In this document: piece after piece, positions 9,516 to 23,438 of the stretch | How positions within the stretch are numbered: the first letter of the stretch is position 1 | Layout of the letters: each line of letters starts with the position of its first letter | Source: Caballeronia glathei | Lineage (GTDB): Bacteria; Pseudomonadota; Gammaproteobacteria; Burkholderiales; Burkholderiaceae | NCBI RefSeq assembly: GCF_000698595.1 | Contig: NZ_JFHC01000012.1 | Coordinates: 1 to 64,000 of the forward strand | Length of the DNA stretch: 64,000 nt | Direction: 5' to 3' | The notes under the pieces: generated by a model | The model's database searches: none | What the model was told of the DNA's origin: nothing | Seen by the model: the letters and a program-made list of their open reading frames with translations, nothing else | Program-made: the position numbers and the translations under genes

Positions 9516-9932
9516 TCAGAAAGGCTTGATGACGACGAGCAGCGTCGCGCCCAGCAGGCCCAGCACCGGCAGTTCGTTGAACATGCGGTACCACTTGTCG
9601 GAGCGACGGTTTTCGCCGCGCTGGAACGTCGCGAGAAGGCGCCCGCAATACGCGTGATACGCGATCAGCAACACCACGATGGTCAGTTTCGCGTGCAGCC
9701 AGCCCTGCCCCGCCCCGATGCCGACCACGAGCCACAGCCACAGCCCGCACGCGAGCGCCGGCACGGCGATGAACGTCATGAAGCGAAACAGCTTGCGTGC
9801 CATGAGAAGCAGTCTCGCGATCGCGGCCGGGTCCTTCTCCATCGCGAGATTCACGAAAATTCGCGGCAGATAGAAAAGGCCCGCGAACCACGAAGCGATC
9901 AGTACGATATGCAGCGATTTGATCCAGAGCAT
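9516..9932 (-). CDS. hemJ: Protoporphyrinogen IX oxidase HemJ
   Basis: This 138-residue integral membrane protein has about four transmembrane helices and belongs to the HemJ (former UPF0093) family, which oxidises protoporphyrinogen IX to protoporphyrin IX in heme synthesis. Typical features are the early HIVLIASWFAGLFYLPRIFV segment with its conserved His, and the KLTIVVLLIAYHAYCGRLL and WYRMFNELPVLGLLGATLLVVIKPF segments. The ATG at 9932 is preceded by GAAGG; the frame is open further upstream but only into the end of proA. It sits 28 bp after proA and is probably co-transcribed with it. Confidence 0.9.
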   Translation of the reverse strand: MLWIKSLHIVLIASWFAGLFYLPRIFVNLAMEKDPAAIARLLLMARKLFRFMTFIAVPALACGLWLWLVVGIGAGQGWLHAKLTIVVLLIAYHAYCGRLLATFQRGENRRSDKWYRMFNELPVLGLLGATLLVVIKPF

Positions 9933-9960
9933 CGGTTGACGGCCTTCGTTCTTATTGACT

Positions 9961-11232
9961 TTATTGACGTACTTCGCCGTGGCCGAGCACCACGTATTTG
10001 AGCGAGGTGAGGCCGTCGAGCCCGACCGGCCCGCGCGCATGCAGCTTGTCGTTCGAGATGCCGATTTCCGCGCCAAGGCCGAATTCGAAGCCGTCGGCGA
10101 ACCGCGTCGATGCGTTCACCATCACGCTTGCCGAGTCCACTTCGCGCAGGAAACGCATCGCGCGGTCGTGGTCTTCGGTGACGATCGCATCGGTGTGGTG
10201 CGAACTGTATTCGTTGATGTGCCCGATCGCCTCGTCGACGTTCTCGACCACCTTGATCGCGAGTACCGGCGCGAGGTATTCGGTGCGCCAGTCTTCCCCG
10301 GTGGCGTCGACGAGACCGCTCACCTGCGCTGCTTCCAGGACCGCGCGCGCCGCCGCATCCACGCGCAACTCGACTTCCTTCGCCTGGAACGCGCGGGCGA
10401 GCGCGGGCAGCGCTTCGGCCGCAATGCCGCGCGCCACCAGCAGCGTTTCCATCGTGTTGCAGGTGCCGTAGCGATGCGTCTTCGCGTTGTCGCAGATGGC
10501 CAGCGCCTTTGACATGTCCACGCGGTCGTCGACGTAGACGTGACAGATGCCGTCGAGGTGCTTGATCATCGGCACGCGCGCTTCTTCCATCAGGCGCGCG
10601 ATCAGGCCCTTGCCGCCGCGCGGCACGATCACGTCGACGTATTCGGTCATCGTGACGAGCTTGCCGACCGCCGCGCGGTCCGGCGTCTCCACCACCTGCA
10701 CCGCGTCCTGCGGGAGCCCCGCCGATGCCAGCCCTTCGCCGATCAGCTTCGCGAGCGCCGTATTGCACTCGATCGCCTCGGAGCCGCCGCGCAGGATGGT
10801 CGCGTTGCCGGATTTGAGACAGAGCGCCGCGGCGTCGATGGTCACGTTCGGCCGCGATTCGTAGATGATGCCGATCACGCCGAGCGGCACGCGCATTTGG
10901 CCGACCTGGATGCCGCTCGGACGATACCTCAGGCCGCTGATCTCGCCGATCGGGTCGGCCAGCTTCGCGACCTGCCGCAAGCCTTCCACCATCGTGCTCA
11001 GCGCCTTGTCGGAAAGCGTCAGGCGGTCGATGAACGCGGCGTCGTGGCCCTTGTCGCGGGCGCGCGCGAGATCGCGGGCGTTGGCTTCCTTCAGCGCGTC
11101 GCGCTCGCGCACGATCGCGTCCGCCACCGCTTCGAGCGCCGCGTTCTTCGCAGCGGTCGACGCCCGCGCCATCGCGCGCGACGCGCTGCGCGCGCGATGG
11201 CCGAGATCGGTCATGTACTGGTCGATGTTCAT
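9961..11232 (-). CDS. proA: Glutamate-5-semialdehyde (gamma-glutamyl phosphate) reductase ProA
   Basis: This 423-residue protein starts at the ATG at 11232 ([11 protein letters not shown]). It catalyses NADPH-dependent reduction of gamma-glutamyl phosphate, the second step of proline synthesis. The aldehyde dehydrogenase fold is recognisable, with the catalytic Cys in [11 protein letters not shown] and the family motif [26 protein letters not shown]. Length matches the family (about 415-425). An in-frame extension to 11319 is arginine/proline-rich leader and not part of the protein. It follows holA after about 140 bp. Confidence 0.96.
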   Translation of the reverse strand: MNIDQYMTDLGHRARSASRAMARASTAAKNAALEAVADAIVRERDALKEANARDLARARDKGHDAAFIDRLTLSDKALSTMVEGLRQVAKLADPIGEISGLRYRPSGIQVGQMRVPLGVIGIIYESRPNVTIDAAALCLKSGNATILRGGSEAIECNTALAKLIGEGLASAGLPQDAVQVVETPDRAAVGKLVTMTEYVDVIVPRGGKGLIARLMEEARVPMIKHLDGICHVYVDDRVDMSKALAICDNAKTHRYGTCNTMETLLVARGIAAEALPALARAFQAKEVELRVDAAARAVLEAAQVSGLVDATGEDWRTEYLAPVLAIKVVENVDEAIGHINEYSSHHTDAIVTEDHDRAMRFLREVDSASVMVNASTRFADGFEFGLGAEIGISNDKLHARGPVGLDGLTSLKYVVLGHGEVRQ

Positions 11233-11369
11233 CGTGGGTCTCAACTGTCCTGCCGCCGCCCGGAAAGGGAGCGGTCTTTGCACGAGCGCCGCAACGGGGC
11301 GCTTCGGTGCGGGAGCCAAATGCGCCGCAAACGGGACGCCGGATAGGTCATTCTAAGCCGATGCGCGTT

Positions 11370-12470
11370 TCAGCGACGAGGTCGGCCCGGCGCCGCCGCG
11401 CCGCCTGGCGTCCCGCCGCCTGAATGAGCGACGGTCATGGCGAGTTCGAACATGCCGTCCCACGGATTCGGCGGGGGTTCGCTCCCCTTCTGTCCGGTGC
11501 TGCCCGACAGCCCTTTCACCTGCCGGTCGAGCTTCGCCGCGAGCGACAGCGCCTTTTCGAGCGCGCTTTCCGTCACGCGCGCGAGCGCCGGGCCGATCAG
11601 CCGCTCACGCGGCCCCCAGACGCGATTTTCGCGCAACAGCGTGGCGAGCGGCTTGCCCGCCGCGACGCCGCGCTTGATGCGCAGCAGCGTGCGCACTTCC
11701 TCCACGAGCGCCCAGAGCACCAGCACGGCCGCTTCGCCCTCGCCCTTCAGGCCGTCGAGCATGCGCGCGAGCCGCCCGACGTCGCCCGTCAGCATCGCTT
11801 CGTTGAGCTTGAACACGTCATAGCGCGCGACGTTCAGCACGGCATCATGGATCTGTTCGAAGGTGAGGACGCTCTCGGCGGGATACAGCAGCCCGAGCTT
11901 CTGGATTTCCTGATGCGCGGCGAGCAGATTGCCCTCGACGCGATCCGCGATGAACTGCAGCGCGCGCCGCCCTTCCTCTCCGGGCGCGACGCGCTGGCCC
12001 TGCTGCGCGAGCCGTTGTCCGACCCACATCGGCAATTGCGCGCGCTCGATCGGGTCGACCTTGATGGCCACGCCCGCACCGGTGATGGCGGCGAACCACG
12101 CGGCCTTCTGCGTCGCGGCGTCGAGCCGCGGCAGCGTGATCAGCGTGAGCACGTCGGGATTGTCGGCGGACGCCATCGTTTTCAGCGCGTCGGCGCCCTC
12201 CTTGCCGGGCTTGCCGTTCGGGATGCGCAGCTCGACGAGCTGACGGTCGCCGAAAAGCGACATCGACTGGCTCGCGCCGATGAGGCTGCTCCAGTCGAAA
12301 TAGCGCTCGACCGTGAACACCGACCGGTCCGTAAACCCGCCCGCCCGGGCCGCCGCGCGGATGCGGTCGCACGCTTCCTGGGCGAGCAGATGCTCGTCGC
12401 CGAAGACGACGTACAGGCCCTTGAGGCCTTTGGCGAGGTGCGCGTCGAGCGCGTCGAGCCTGAGTTGCAT
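11370..12470 (-). CDS. holA: DNA polymerase III subunit delta HolA
   Basis: This 366-residue protein is the clamp-loader delta subunit that opens the beta sliding clamp. It has the N-terminal HolA pattern GLYVVFGDEHLLAQEACDRIRAA and the central FLSLFGDRQLVELRIP-like segment (SMSLFGDRQLVELRIPNGKPGK). The C-terminal helical domain carries VLWALVEEVRTLLRIKRG. The C-terminal 20 residues are Gly/Pro-rich. The start is 9 bp downstream of the lptE stop, the usual lptE-holA pair in proteobacteria. Confidence 0.95.
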   Translation of the reverse strand: MQLRLDALDAHLAKGLKGLYVVFGDEHLLAQEACDRIRAAARAGGFTDRSVFTVERYFDWSSLIGASQSMSLFGDRQLVELRIPNGKPGKEGADALKTMASADNPDVLTLITLPRLDAATQKAAWFAAITGAGVAIKVDPIERAQLPMWVGQRLAQQGQRVAPGEEGRRALQFIADRVEGNLLAAHQEIQKLGLLYPAESVLTFEQIHDAVLNVARYDVFKLNEAMLTGDVGRLARMLDGLKGEGEAAVLVLWALVEEVRTLLRIKRGVAAGKPLATLLRENRVWGPRERLIGPALARVTESALEKALSLAAKLDRQVKGLSGSTGQKGSEPPPNPWDGMFELAMTVAHSGGGTPGGAAAPGRPRR

Positions 12471-12479
12471 GGGCGGCGG

Positions 12480-13097
12480 TTAAAGCGGCGGCGTGGGCAG
12501 CGGCGCACGCGGCGCGATGCCCGGCGTCTGCTCGCCCGGAGCCGGATGCAGCGAGCGCACGACCGCGAGCCGGCGCGTCAGCTGGTCGACGGCGTCGTAC
12601 TGCATGTCGCGATAGAGCAGATCCGCTTCCTGCTGCTTCGCGAGCGCGAACTGGTTGCTGTAGGTCATCGCGCGATTCAGCGCGATCACGCTCGGCGGAA
12701 TCAGCAGCGTGCCGTCAGCGCCCCTGAGCGAGTAGGTCAGGTTGTACACGAGCTCGTATTCCTGCACGACGCCCTGCGAATTCAGGCTGAGCGTGCGCTG
12801 GGCGCGCCCCTCGGAGAGCGACAGGATCGCTTCGGGGCTCTCGGCCGGCTTCACGATCACCGTGTCGCTGCCACCCTGCACCACGCGTTCGAGCCGCGCG
12901 ACCATCGGTGGCGCGCCGCCCGTAACGGCGAGCCGCTTGAACGCGTAGTCCTGCTGGCCGCGCAACTGGAAGCCACATGCGGACAGCGCCAGCGCGCCGC
13001 CGGCGAGCGCCAGAAACGACCGTCTGCTGATGCCCGCACCCTCCGGCGCTTCACGCGCGTCCCCTTCGACGACTTTCCCGCTCACATCGACTCCCAT
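12480..13097 (-). CDS. lptE: LPS-assembly lipoprotein LptE
   Basis: About 205 residues. The lipobox LSAC follows a short hydrophobic signal (RRSFLALAGGALALSACGFQLRG, Cys near residue 41); the GFQLRG just after the Cys is characteristic of LptE. LptE plugs the LptD beta-barrel and helps insert lipopolysaccharide into the outer leaflet. The ATG at 13097 is used; a TTG at 13106 is also in frame. The about 25 residues before the twin Arg of the signal are unusually long, so a later start is possible. It lies between leuS (16 bp away) and holA. Confidence 0.9.
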   Translation of the reverse strand: MGVDVSGKVVEGDAREAPEGAGISRRSFLALAGGALALSACGFQLRGQQDYAFKRLAVTGGAPPMVARLERVVQGGSDTVIVKPAESPEAILSLSEGRAQRTLSLNSQGVVQEYELVYNLTYSLRGADGTLLIPPSVIALNRAMTYSNQFALAKQQEADLLYRDMQYDAVDQLTRRLAVVRSLHPAPGEQTPGIAPRAPLPTPPL

Positions 13098-13113
13098 GGT
13101 TTTCAAGGCGGCG

Positions 13114-17137
<4,024 letters not shown>

Positions 17138-17157
17138 GGCCAGTTTTTCGGGACGGC

Positions 17158-17955
17158 TCAGCGCAGGCCGAGCACGTCCTGCATGTCGAAGAAGCCCGTG
17201 TCGCGCTCGGCGAGGAAGCGCGCGGCGCGCAGCGCGCCCTGCGCGTACGAAAGGCGGCTCGCCGATTTATGCGTGATCTCGATGCGCTCGCCGATGCCCG
17301 CGAAGAGCACCGTGTGGTCGCCGACGATATCGCCGCCGCGGATGGCGGAAAAACCGATCGTCGACGGATCGCGCTCGCCCGTCACGCCTTCGCGCCCGTA
17401 CACGGCGCAGTCCTTCAGGTCGCGGCCGAGCGCGTGGGCGACGACCTCGCCCATCGCGAGCGCGGTGCCCGACGGCGCGTCGACCTTGTGACGGTGATGC
17501 GCCTCGATGATTTCGATGTCGTAGCCCTCGGCGAGCTGCTTCGCCGCAAATTCGAGCAGCTTGAGGGTCACATTCACGCCGACGCTCATGTTCGGCGCGA
17601 ACACGATGCCGATCTTCTCGCCCGCCGCGCGCAGCTGCGCCTTCTGGGCATCGTCGAAGCCGGTCGTGCCGATGATCATCTTCACGCCGTGGCGCACGGC
17701 CGCTTCCAGGTACTCGAGCGTGCCCGCGGGCCGCGTGAAGTCGATCAGGAACTCGGCGTCGGCGAACACGCGCTCGACGTCGTCGGTCAGCGCGACGCCC
17801 GTCGCGCGGCCGAGGAACGCGCCCGCGTCCTGGCCGAGCTGCGGCGAGCCGGGGCGGTCGAGCGCGCCGGCGAGCGTGGCGTTCGCATCGTCGAGAACGG
17901 TTTCGATCAGCATCCGGCCCATGCGGCCGGATGCGCCAGCGATGGCGATTTTCAT
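17158..17955 (-). CDS. dapB: 4-hydroxy-tetrahydrodipicolinate reductase DapB
   Basis: This 265-residue enzyme reduces the dihydrodipicolinate intermediate with NAD(P)H in the diaminopimelate/lysine pathway. It has the nucleotide-binding [10 protein letters not shown] at residues 7-16, the IIGTTGF motif, and the catalytic [16 protein letters not shown] near residue 155. The ATG at 17955 is chosen; the long in-frame upstream extension runs back through the bamE-dapB spacer and is not conserved in style. It lies downstream of bamE in the same direction. Confidence 0.97.
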   Translation of the reverse strand: MKIAIAGASGRMGRMLIETVLDDANATLAGALDRPGSPQLGQDAGAFLGRATGVALTDDVERVFADAEFLIDFTRPAGTLEYLEAAVRHGVKMIIGTTGFDDAQKAQLRAAGEKIGIVFAPNMSVGVNVTLKLLEFAAKQLAEGYDIEIIEAHHRHKVDAPSGTALAMGEVVAHALGRDLKDCAVYGREGVTGERDPSTIGFSAIRGGDIVGDHTVLFAGIGERIEITHKSASRLSYAQGALRAARFLAERDTGFFDMQDVLGLR

Positions 17956-18070
17956 GGCTGTCTCACGTGATGGCGTGTGATGGCGTGGATCGGAACGGCA
18001 CGCGCGCACGGCGCGCCCTTCCACGGAGAGGGACAGCAGGACACCCCTGCCCGTTCCCGATTGAATTGCT

Positions 18071-18916
18071 TCAGTTGCTCGGATTGCCTTGCGACGGCAG
18101 GTAGAACTGCGTCTGGCCGGCCGCATTGGCGGGTGCCGGCGCCGGCGACGTGCTGCCCGGCCCGACCGCGCTGCTGTCCGGAATGTTGATCTGCTGCGGC
18201 TGACGCTTCAGCTGGATCTGCGAATTGCCGGGGCTCGCGATGCCCGGCGCCTGACCCGCCGTTTGCGGCACATGCACGCGCGAGGACGACTGAACCCGGC
18301 CGGTGGGCGACTGCACGGCCGTGGTCGCGCGATTGGCGGCCTGCGCGGCCTGCTGGTTCGCGTCGCCCGCGAACGCGGCCGAGGTGTCCGGATCGATGGA
18401 CGGCTCGGCGGGCGGAGCCGTGACCGCCGCGGTCGCGCCAGACGCGGCCGGCGCGCCCGACGCCGCGGTCGCCGCAGACGCCGTGACGACCGCCGGCGCG
18501 GCCGTCGCCGCTGCGAGCTTGCGGCCCTTGTCGCCGTCGATTTCGGCGAGCAGTTCCAGGTTCGACGGCAGGTTTTCGCCGCCCGCCCAACTGGTCACGC
18601 GGTCGCCCGCGAAGTGAACGACGAAGTCACGCTGCTGGACCACCGACGTCGAGCCGCGCTTGAAATAGAACACGTAATCCCAGCGGTCGGCGTGGAACAT
18701 GTCCGTGAGGAGCGGCGTGCCGAGCAGCGCCTTCACCTGGTCCCGCGACATGCCGATCTGCATCTGGCTCGCGGCTTCCTGCGACACGAAATTGCCCTGC
18801 ACGACGGTGATCCGGTACGGCGTGATGCTCTGCGCGATACGCTGCGTGACGCTGTCGTAGGCCGTGCAGCCGGCGAGTGCGGCGGCCAGTGCGGCAGCGA
18901 TCAAGGTTCCCCGCAT
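18071..18916 (-). CDS. bamE: Outer membrane protein assembly factor BamE (OmlA)
   Basis: About 281 residues from the ATG at 18916, chosen because it gives a classic lipoprotein signal ([17 protein letters not shown]) with GGGAG-like SD spacing; an ATG at 18958 and a GTG at 18970 are also in frame. The SmpA/OmlA domain spans about residues 20-125 ([51 protein letters not shown]). BamE is an accessory lipoprotein of the beta-barrel assembly machine. The remaining 150 residues are a low-complexity Ala/Pro/Gln tail absent from short BamE proteins (about 110-120 residues). It is divergent from fur, a widespread arrangement. Confidence 0.93.
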   Translation of the reverse strand: MRGTLIAAALAAALAGCTAYDSVTQRIAQSITPYRITVVQGNFVSQEAASQMQIGMSRDQVKALLGTPLLTDMFHADRWDYVFYFKRGSTSVVQQRDFVVHFAGDRVTSWAGGENLPSNLELLAEIDGDKGRKLAAATAAPAVVTASAATAASGAPAASGATAAVTAPPAEPSIDPDTSAAFAGDANQQAAQAANRATTAVQSPTGRVQSSSRVHVPQTAGQAPGIASPGNSQIQLKRQPQQINIPDSSAVGPGSTSPAPAPANAAGQTQFYLPSQGNPSN

Positions 18917-19006
18917 ACGACGGCTCTCCCGGCGATTCAATAAAGATTTTGGAAACATTTCACCCTTCACGCGAGGCGTTTTCAGGCCGCGCTATTTCGT
19001 TCGAAG

Positions 19007-19036
19007 ATGACCGGAACGGTAAAAACGCATTACTAT
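19007..19036 (+). promoter_or_regulatory. Candidate fur promoter
   Basis: Plus-strand -35 ATGACC (19007-19012) and -10 TACTAT (19031-19036) with an 18-bp spacer, about 36 bp before the fur start. The -35 is a moderate match. No clear Fur box was identified by eye. Confidence 0.35.
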
Positions 19037-19071
19037 GAGAACCTTGAATTGTACTCTAGGGATGCCTAGCC

Positions 19072-19500
19072 ATGACCAATCCCTCCGATCTCAAAAATAT
19101 CGGGCTCAAGGCGACCCTGCCGCGCCTCAAGATTCTGGAGATCTTTCAGCACAGCCCCGTGCGCCACCTGACGGCCGAAGACGTGTACCGGAACCTGCTT
19201 CACGAAGAGCTGGATATCGGTCTCGCGACTGTGTATCGGGTGCTGACGCAATTCGAGCAGGCCGGTTTGCTGACGCGCAGCAATTTCGAATCCGGCAAGG
19301 CTGTTTTCGAACTGAACGAGGGGACGCATCACGACCATCTGGTGTGCCTCGACTGCGGCCGTGTGGAAGAGTTCTTCGACGGTGAAATCGAGAGCCGCCA
19401 GCAGGCGATCGCGAAGGAACGCGGCTTCAAGCTGCACGAGCATGCGCTCGCGCTGTATGGCGCGTGCACGAAGGAAAACTGCCCGCATCGCAAGCACTGA
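19072..19500 (+). CDS. fur: Ferric uptake regulator Fur
   Basis: This 142-residue iron-responsive repressor has an N-terminal winged helix ([31 protein letters not shown], then [19 protein letters not shown]). The dimerisation and metal-binding half carries [11 protein letters not shown] and a C-terminal [11 protein letters not shown], supplying the structural zinc cysteines. It represses iron uptake genes when Fe(II) is plentiful. It is divergent from bamE and followed by a strong terminator at 19561-19589. Confidence 0.97.
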   Translation: MTNPSDLKNIGLKATLPRLKILEIFQHSPVRHLTAEDVYRNLLHEELDIGLATVYRVLTQFEQAGLLTRSNFESGKAVFELNEGTHHDHLVCLDCGRVEEFFDGEIESRQQAIAKERGFKLHEHALALYGACTKENCPHRKH

Positions 19501-19560
19501 CATCCGCCGACGCCCGCTGACACCACCTGACACGCGGTCGCGGCGCGACAAAAAAAGAAA

Positions 19561-19589
19561 CCGCCGCCCATCGGCTCGATGGGCGGCGG
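19561..19589. terminator. Bidirectional terminator between fur and allA
   Basis: Perfect 12-bp GC-rich arms (CCGCCGCCCATC at 19561-19572 and its complement at 19578-19589) with a 5-nt loop. TTTTTT follows on the plus strand and AAAAAAAGAAA precedes, so it can end both convergent genes. Confidence 0.92.
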
Positions 19590-19601
19590 TTTTTTCATGC
19601 T

Positions 19602-20117
19602 TCATGCGACCTGCTTGTCCGCGCAGGCGCCGCTGAGCACGTAGCGCTCGGGCAGGTCGATTTCGTCGCAGTTCGGCTCGCTGCCGCCCCGGTCGACGAC
19701 GATGAAATCGCCCTCGCGCTCCAGCACGATCAGCGGATGATGCCAGACGCCGCGCGCGTAGTTGACGCCCTGCCAGCCGCGCGTGTGAAACGCGCGCAGC
19801 CCCGCCGGATCGAACTCGCCCGCCGGCGCCACCACGATCAGGCATTTCACGCCGCCAAGCGGCAGGAACGCCTGGCTGCCGAGCGGATGCCGCTCCATCA
19901 TCGAAATTTCGACCGGCTGCACCCGCGGCTGCCCGCGAAACACGTTGATGAGCGGGCGGCCGCCGCCGTCGCGGCCCACATCGACGCGGGCCAGATCGTG
20001 GAAGCGCTCGGTCGTGCCGCCATTGATCGGGAAATGGCGGGCGCCGTCCAGTTCGATGACGTCGCCGAACGGCGCGAACGCCTCGCGCGTCAGGAGTTCC
20101 AGCGTGAGCGATTTCAT
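19602..20117 (-). CDS. allA: Ureidoglycolate lyase AllA
   Basis: This 171-residue enzyme cleaves (S)-ureidoglycolate into glyoxylate and urea, the last carbon-releasing step of allantoin breakdown. Family signs are the N-terminal [14 protein letters not shown], then [16 protein letters not shown], and the cupin-like core [25 protein letters not shown]. Its start is 6 bp past the allantoicase stop, so the two are translated from one message. Length is normal for AllA (about 160-170). Confidence 0.95.
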   Translation of the reverse strand: MKSLTLELLTREAFAPFGDVIELDGARHFPINGGTTERFHDLARVDVGRDGGGRPLINVFRGQPRVQPVEISMMERHPLGSQAFLPLGGVKCLIVVAPAGEFDPAGLRAFHTRGWQGVNYARGVWHHPLIVLEREGDFIVVDRGGSEPNCDEIDLPERYVLSGACADKQVA

Positions 20118-20123
20118 GGCGTC

Positions 20124-21134
20124 TTACTCGATGTCGCCGAAGATGCGCAGCCGCGACACGCCGCCATCCGGGAAGATGTTGAAACGCACGTGCGTCACGG
20201 GGCCGAGCGCCGCGACTTCCTGCTCGAAGCGATGCACGTTGTCCATCGCCAGCTTCTGCTCGGGCAGGAGCACGGGCCAGAACATCGCCTGCGTGACAAG
20301 CGACTCGTCGGTGCCGCCCGCGACGCGGGCCGCCTGCAGGGAGCAGCGGTCGGGGAAATTGCCCTTGAAATGCGCCGTGTCGACTTCGATCGCGCGGATC
20401 ACGCCCGGGTGCGCCAGCGCGACGATCGCCCAGTCGTTGCCCGGCTCGCGGCGGCGGCGCGTCTCCCAGCCGTCGCCCATGTTCACGCCGCGCCCCGGCA
20501 TCAGCATTTGCGAGGCCGGCCCAAAGTGCTGGTTGTTCGCCGCGACCAGGTACGCGCCGTTTTCAATCGCGGCGAGGTCGTGCAGCGTGCCGCGCGCGAC
20601 ACGCGACCAGTCGGCCTTCGGCTGGCCGTACACGCGCAGCCGCGCGATGCCGCCGTCCGGGTAGATGTTCACGCGCAGGTGCGTGTACGCGCGCGCGTCG
20701 GCGATGTCGAGATAGTGGTGGCGGTTGCCCTGCAGCGTCGTCGCGGGCACGATCTCGCGCCAGTCGCCGTCTTCCTGCGGGTTCGGGCTGTCGCTCGTGC
20801 ACGCCTCGATCGATGCGGCCGGCGGGAAGTTGCCGGTGAAGTGGCTCGTATCGATGTCGATGCCGTGAATCGTGCCCGGCCGCGCCAGCTTCACGATGCA
20901 GAAGTCGTGGCCCGTCGTGCGCTTGCGGCGCGTCTCCCAGCCGTCCATCCACTTGCCGTGGTCGTCGTATTTGCTGGGGATGAACACCGCCGGCTGCGGA
21001 TCGAGCATGCGCTCCTTCGGCGCGAAGAATTCGTCGCTCGCGAAGAGTGCCGCAGCGCCCAGCCGCGGATCGGCGAGATTCATGTAGCGGCGCGTGAAGG
21101 CGGGAGCGTCGGCGTCGAGGATCGGGTTTGCCAT
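20124..21134 (-). CDS. alc: Allantoicase
   Basis: This 336-residue enzyme hydrolyses allantoate to ureidoglycolate and urea. It shows the two tandem allantoicase repeats, each with a [18 protein letters not shown] block ([18 protein letters not shown] near residue 62, [22 protein letters not shown] near 225), followed by an IDTxHFxGNFP motif ([32 protein letters not shown]). It is followed directly by allA and preceded (37 bp) by the DctA-type carrier, forming a purine-catabolic operon. Confidence 0.96.
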   Translation of the reverse strand: MANPILDADAPAFTRRYMNLADPRLGAAALFASDEFFAPKERMLDPQPAVFIPSKYDDHGKWMDGWETRRKRTTGHDFCIVKLARPGTIHGIDIDTSHFTGNFPPAASIEACTSDSPNPQEDGDWREIVPATTLQGNRHHYLDIADARAYTHLRVNIYPDGGIARLRVYGQPKADWSRVARGTLHDLAAIENGAYLVAANNQHFGPASQMLMPGRGVNMGDGWETRRRREPGNDWAIVALAHPGVIRAIEVDTAHFKGNFPDRCSLQAARVAGGTDESLVTQAMFWPVLLPEQKLAMDNVHRFEQEVAALGPVTHVRFNIFPDGGVSRLRIFGDIE

Positions 21135-21171
21135 GATGGTCGGTTCCTTGAAATCGGTTGAGTGGTGAGGG

Positions 21172-22488
21172 TTACGCCGCGTGCGCGGTTTCGTGGGTGC
21201 CCGCGTTTTTCGGCGCCGGCACGAAGAGGAAGTCGGCGTCCTGATCGAGCACGCGCTTGGCGCGAGCCCGGTCGATATCCTTTTCCCAGACAGCCACGAC
21301 GACCGTCGCGACGCAGTTGCCGATCAGGTTGGTCACGGCACGCGCGATGCCGACAAACCAGTCGACCGGAAGGATCAGCACGAGGCCGAGCACGGGGATG
21401 GCGGGAATCGCGGAGAGCGTCGCGGCGAGAATCACGATCGCGGAGCCCGGGATGCCGTGCGCGCCCTTCGAGGTCACGAGCGACACGAGCACGACGACGA
21501 TCAGGTCGTGGATCGAGAGCGGCGTGTTGGTCGCCTGGGCGATGAAGATGACCGCGAGCGTGAGATAGATCGAAAAGCCGTCGAGGTTGAACGAGTAGCC
21601 GGTCGGGATCACGAGCCCGACGGTGGAATCCTTCACGCCCATCCATTCGAGCTTGCGCATGATCTGCGGCAGCACCGCATCCGACGAAGCCGTGCCGAGC
21701 ACGATCGACAATTCTTCGCGCAGGTAGCGCACGAGCTTGAAGATGGAAAAGCCCGCCAGCCGCATCACGATGCCGAGCACGACGAATACGAACAGGAAGC
21801 AGCTCGCGTAGAACACCACGACGAGCATGCCGAGCTGCTTCAGCGAATCGACCCCGTACTTGCCGGTCGTGAACGCGATCGCGCCGAGCACGCCGAGCGG
21901 CGCGAGCTTGATGATGAACCCCATGATGCGGAAAAACACATGCGACAGTTCCTCGATCACCCCCGACACGACGCGTCCCTTCGCACCGAGCAGCGAGAGC
22001 GCCGCGCCGAACAGCACGGAAAACACGAGCACTTGCAGGATGTCGCCCTTCGCGAAGGCGTCGATCGCGGTATCGGGGATGATCTTCAGCAGGAAGCCGG
22101 CCGTGTCTTTCAGGCCCTTCGCGTGTTCCGTGTAGGTGGTGAGCGAGGCGGCATCGAGCGAATGCAGGTCGACGTTCATGCCCGCGCCGGGACGCGTGAA
22201 CCAGGCGAGTAGCGCGCCGATCACCAGCGCGAGCGTCGTCATGATTTCGAAGTAGATCACCGCCTTCAGGCCGACGCGCCCGACTTTCTTCAGATCGCCC
22301 GCGCTCGCCATCCCGCTCACGACGACGCAGAACACGATCGGCCCTATCACCATCTTGATGAGCTTGAGGAAGCCGTCGCCGAGCGGCCTGAGCGACTGGC
22401 CGAAATGCGGAAACAGCGCCCCCACCACGACACCCACGACCAGCGCAATCATTACCCTGCCAAACAGCGAATTCAGGAATCTCAACAC
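21172..22488 (-). CDS. DctA-type dicarboxylate:cation symporter
   Basis: About 438 residues of the DAACS (SLC1-like) family. It carries the hallmark serine-rich loop [20 protein letters not shown], the [24 protein letters not shown] motif and the late [14 protein letters not shown] segment. DctA proteins import succinate, fumarate, malate or orotate. The GTG at 22488 is preferred because AGGAG sits 7 nt upstream; TTG starts at 22485 and 22509 are in frame. Being first in an operon with alc and allA and facing its own GntR regulator, it may carry an allantoin-pathway intermediate or glyoxylate-related acid; the substrate is inferred only. Confidence 0.9.
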   Translation of the reverse strand: MLRFLNSLFGRVMIALVVGVVVGALFPHFGQSLRPLGDGFLKLIKMVIGPIVFCVVVSGMASAGDLKKVGRVGLKAVIYFEIMTTLALVIGALLAWFTRPGAGMNVDLHSLDAASLTTYTEHAKGLKDTAGFLLKIIPDTAIDAFAKGDILQVLVFSVLFGAALSLLGAKGRVVSGVIEELSHVFFRIMGFIIKLAPLGVLGAIAFTTGKYGVDSLKQLGMLVVVFYASCFLFVFVVLGIVMRLAGFSIFKLVRYLREELSIVLGTASSDAVLPQIMRKLEWMGVKDSTVGLVIPTGYSFNLDGFSIYLTLAVIFIAQATNTPLSIHDLIVVVLVSLVTSKGAHGIPGSAIVILAATLSAIPAIPVLGLVLILPVDWFVGIARAVTNLIGNCVATVVVAVWEKDIDRARAKRVLDQDADFLFVPAPKNAGTHETAHAA

Positions 22489-22543
22489 GACCGTTCTCCT
22501 CGTCGTCAACTCTCTCTATCGGGACTATCCGGCAACTGTTCCG

Positions 22544-22558
22544 ACTGGTCGGACCAGT
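22544..22558. promoter_or_regulatory. Candidate GntR/FCD operator (ACTGGTCGGACCAGT)
   Basis: Perfect palindrome with 7-bp arms and a 1-nt centre. It has the TGGTnnnACCA core used by FadR-type regulators and is essentially the E. coli FadR consensus core. It lies just downstream of the -10 of the carrier operon, where a bound repressor would block transcription. The regulator gene 22726-23421 is divergent from it. Confidence 0.75.
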
Positions 22559-22571
22559 GCTGTGATGAGGA

Positions 22572-22600
22572 ATAGTAGGAAACCGATATAGTCCAGTCAA
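22572..22600 (-). promoter_or_regulatory. Sigma-70 promoter of the carrier-alc-allA operon
   Basis: Minus-strand -35 TTGACT at 22595-22600 and -10 TACTAT at 22572-22577 with an ideal 17-bp spacer. The start point falls near 22565, so the operator palindrome at 22544-22558 lies at about +7 to +21. Confidence 0.75.
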
Positions 22601-22725
22601 GGACGGCGCGGTACCGGTTTACCCGCGTTATCAACGAACTGCGACGATAGCTGGCAAAGAGTGCAAGACGCCGTGCGAAGCTGCGCCTACAATGGCGGTC
22701 AGACCGGGCTAACTTGATTCGTCTT

Positions 22726-23421
22726 ATGAAAAGCGTTCCGCACACCGTCACCGATGCCGCCATCGCGACCATTCGCGAACGGATCGAATCCAGCGTCTAT
22801 CCGGTGGGGAGCCTGCTTCCGGCGCAGCGGCAGCTTTCAGAGGAACTCGCGATCAGCCGGGCGTCGCTGCGCGAGGCGCTGTCGACGCTCGAAGCGCTCG
22901 GCATGCTGCATATCCGGCCGGGCAAGGGGGTCTACGTGAGCAGCGCGCAGGCGACCAGTTCGCACGCGTGGCGCTTCGCCGACCAGGCATCGCTGCCCGA
23001 CACCTATCAGATGCGCTTCGCGCTGGAGGGCTTCGTCGCGCGGCTGGCGGCGCATTCGATCGGCGACATCGACATCGCCTGGCTGCAGGACAACCTCGAC
23101 TCGCTGCAGGGTGCGCTCACCGCGTCGGAACTGGAGGAGGCAGCGCAGCTCGACTTCGCGTTCCACATGCGCATCGTGAGTCTCGCCGGGAACGCGGCCA
23201 TCGAATCGATCCTGCGCGGCAGCGCCGACATCATGAAGGAAAGCCAGCGGCTGCCGTTCTACCGGCGCGAACTCGTGCTGTCGACGTATCACGAGCACGC
23301 GGCGATCGTCGAAGCGCTCAAGGCGCGCGACAGCGAGCACGCGGGGCGCGCGATCGAGACGCATATCGTGAATGCGGCGCAGCGCGCGGGCGTGCATTTT
23401 CCGGTGCCGCTGAAGGCCTGA
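22726..23421 (+). CDS. GntR-family (FCD domain) transcriptional regulator
   Basis: This 231-residue protein starts at the ATG at 22726 (a TTG at 22714 is also open). Residues 1-70 form a winged helix (LLPAQRQLSEELAISRASLREALSTLEALGMLHIRPGKGVYV); the rest is an FCD ligand domain with the usual acidic/His metal-binding pattern (FHMRIVSLAGN, HAAIVEALKARD). It is divergent from the carrier-alc-allA operon and is the obvious candidate to repress it, with an allantoin-derived effector as the likely inducer (inference). A partial palindrome GGTCAGACC at 22697-22705 just before its start may allow autoregulation. Confidence 0.92.
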   Translation: MKSVPHTVTDAAIATIRERIESSVYPVGSLLPAQRQLSEELAISRASLREALSTLEALGMLHIRPGKGVYVSSAQATSSHAWRFADQASLPDTYQMRFALEGFVARLAAHSIGDIDIAWLQDNLDSLQGALTASELEEAAQLDFAFHMRIVSLAGNAAIESILRGSADIMKESQRLPFYRRELVLSTYHEHAAIVEALKARDSEHAGRAIETHIVNAAQRAGVHFPVPLKA

Positions 23422-23438
23422 CGAAAGCATCAGACGAA

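Noticed and set aside
8962..9657. 231-residue plus-strand frame in the gap left of hemJ
   Set aside because: Low-quality composition, overlaps hemJ and the exporter start, no recognisable domain or SD.
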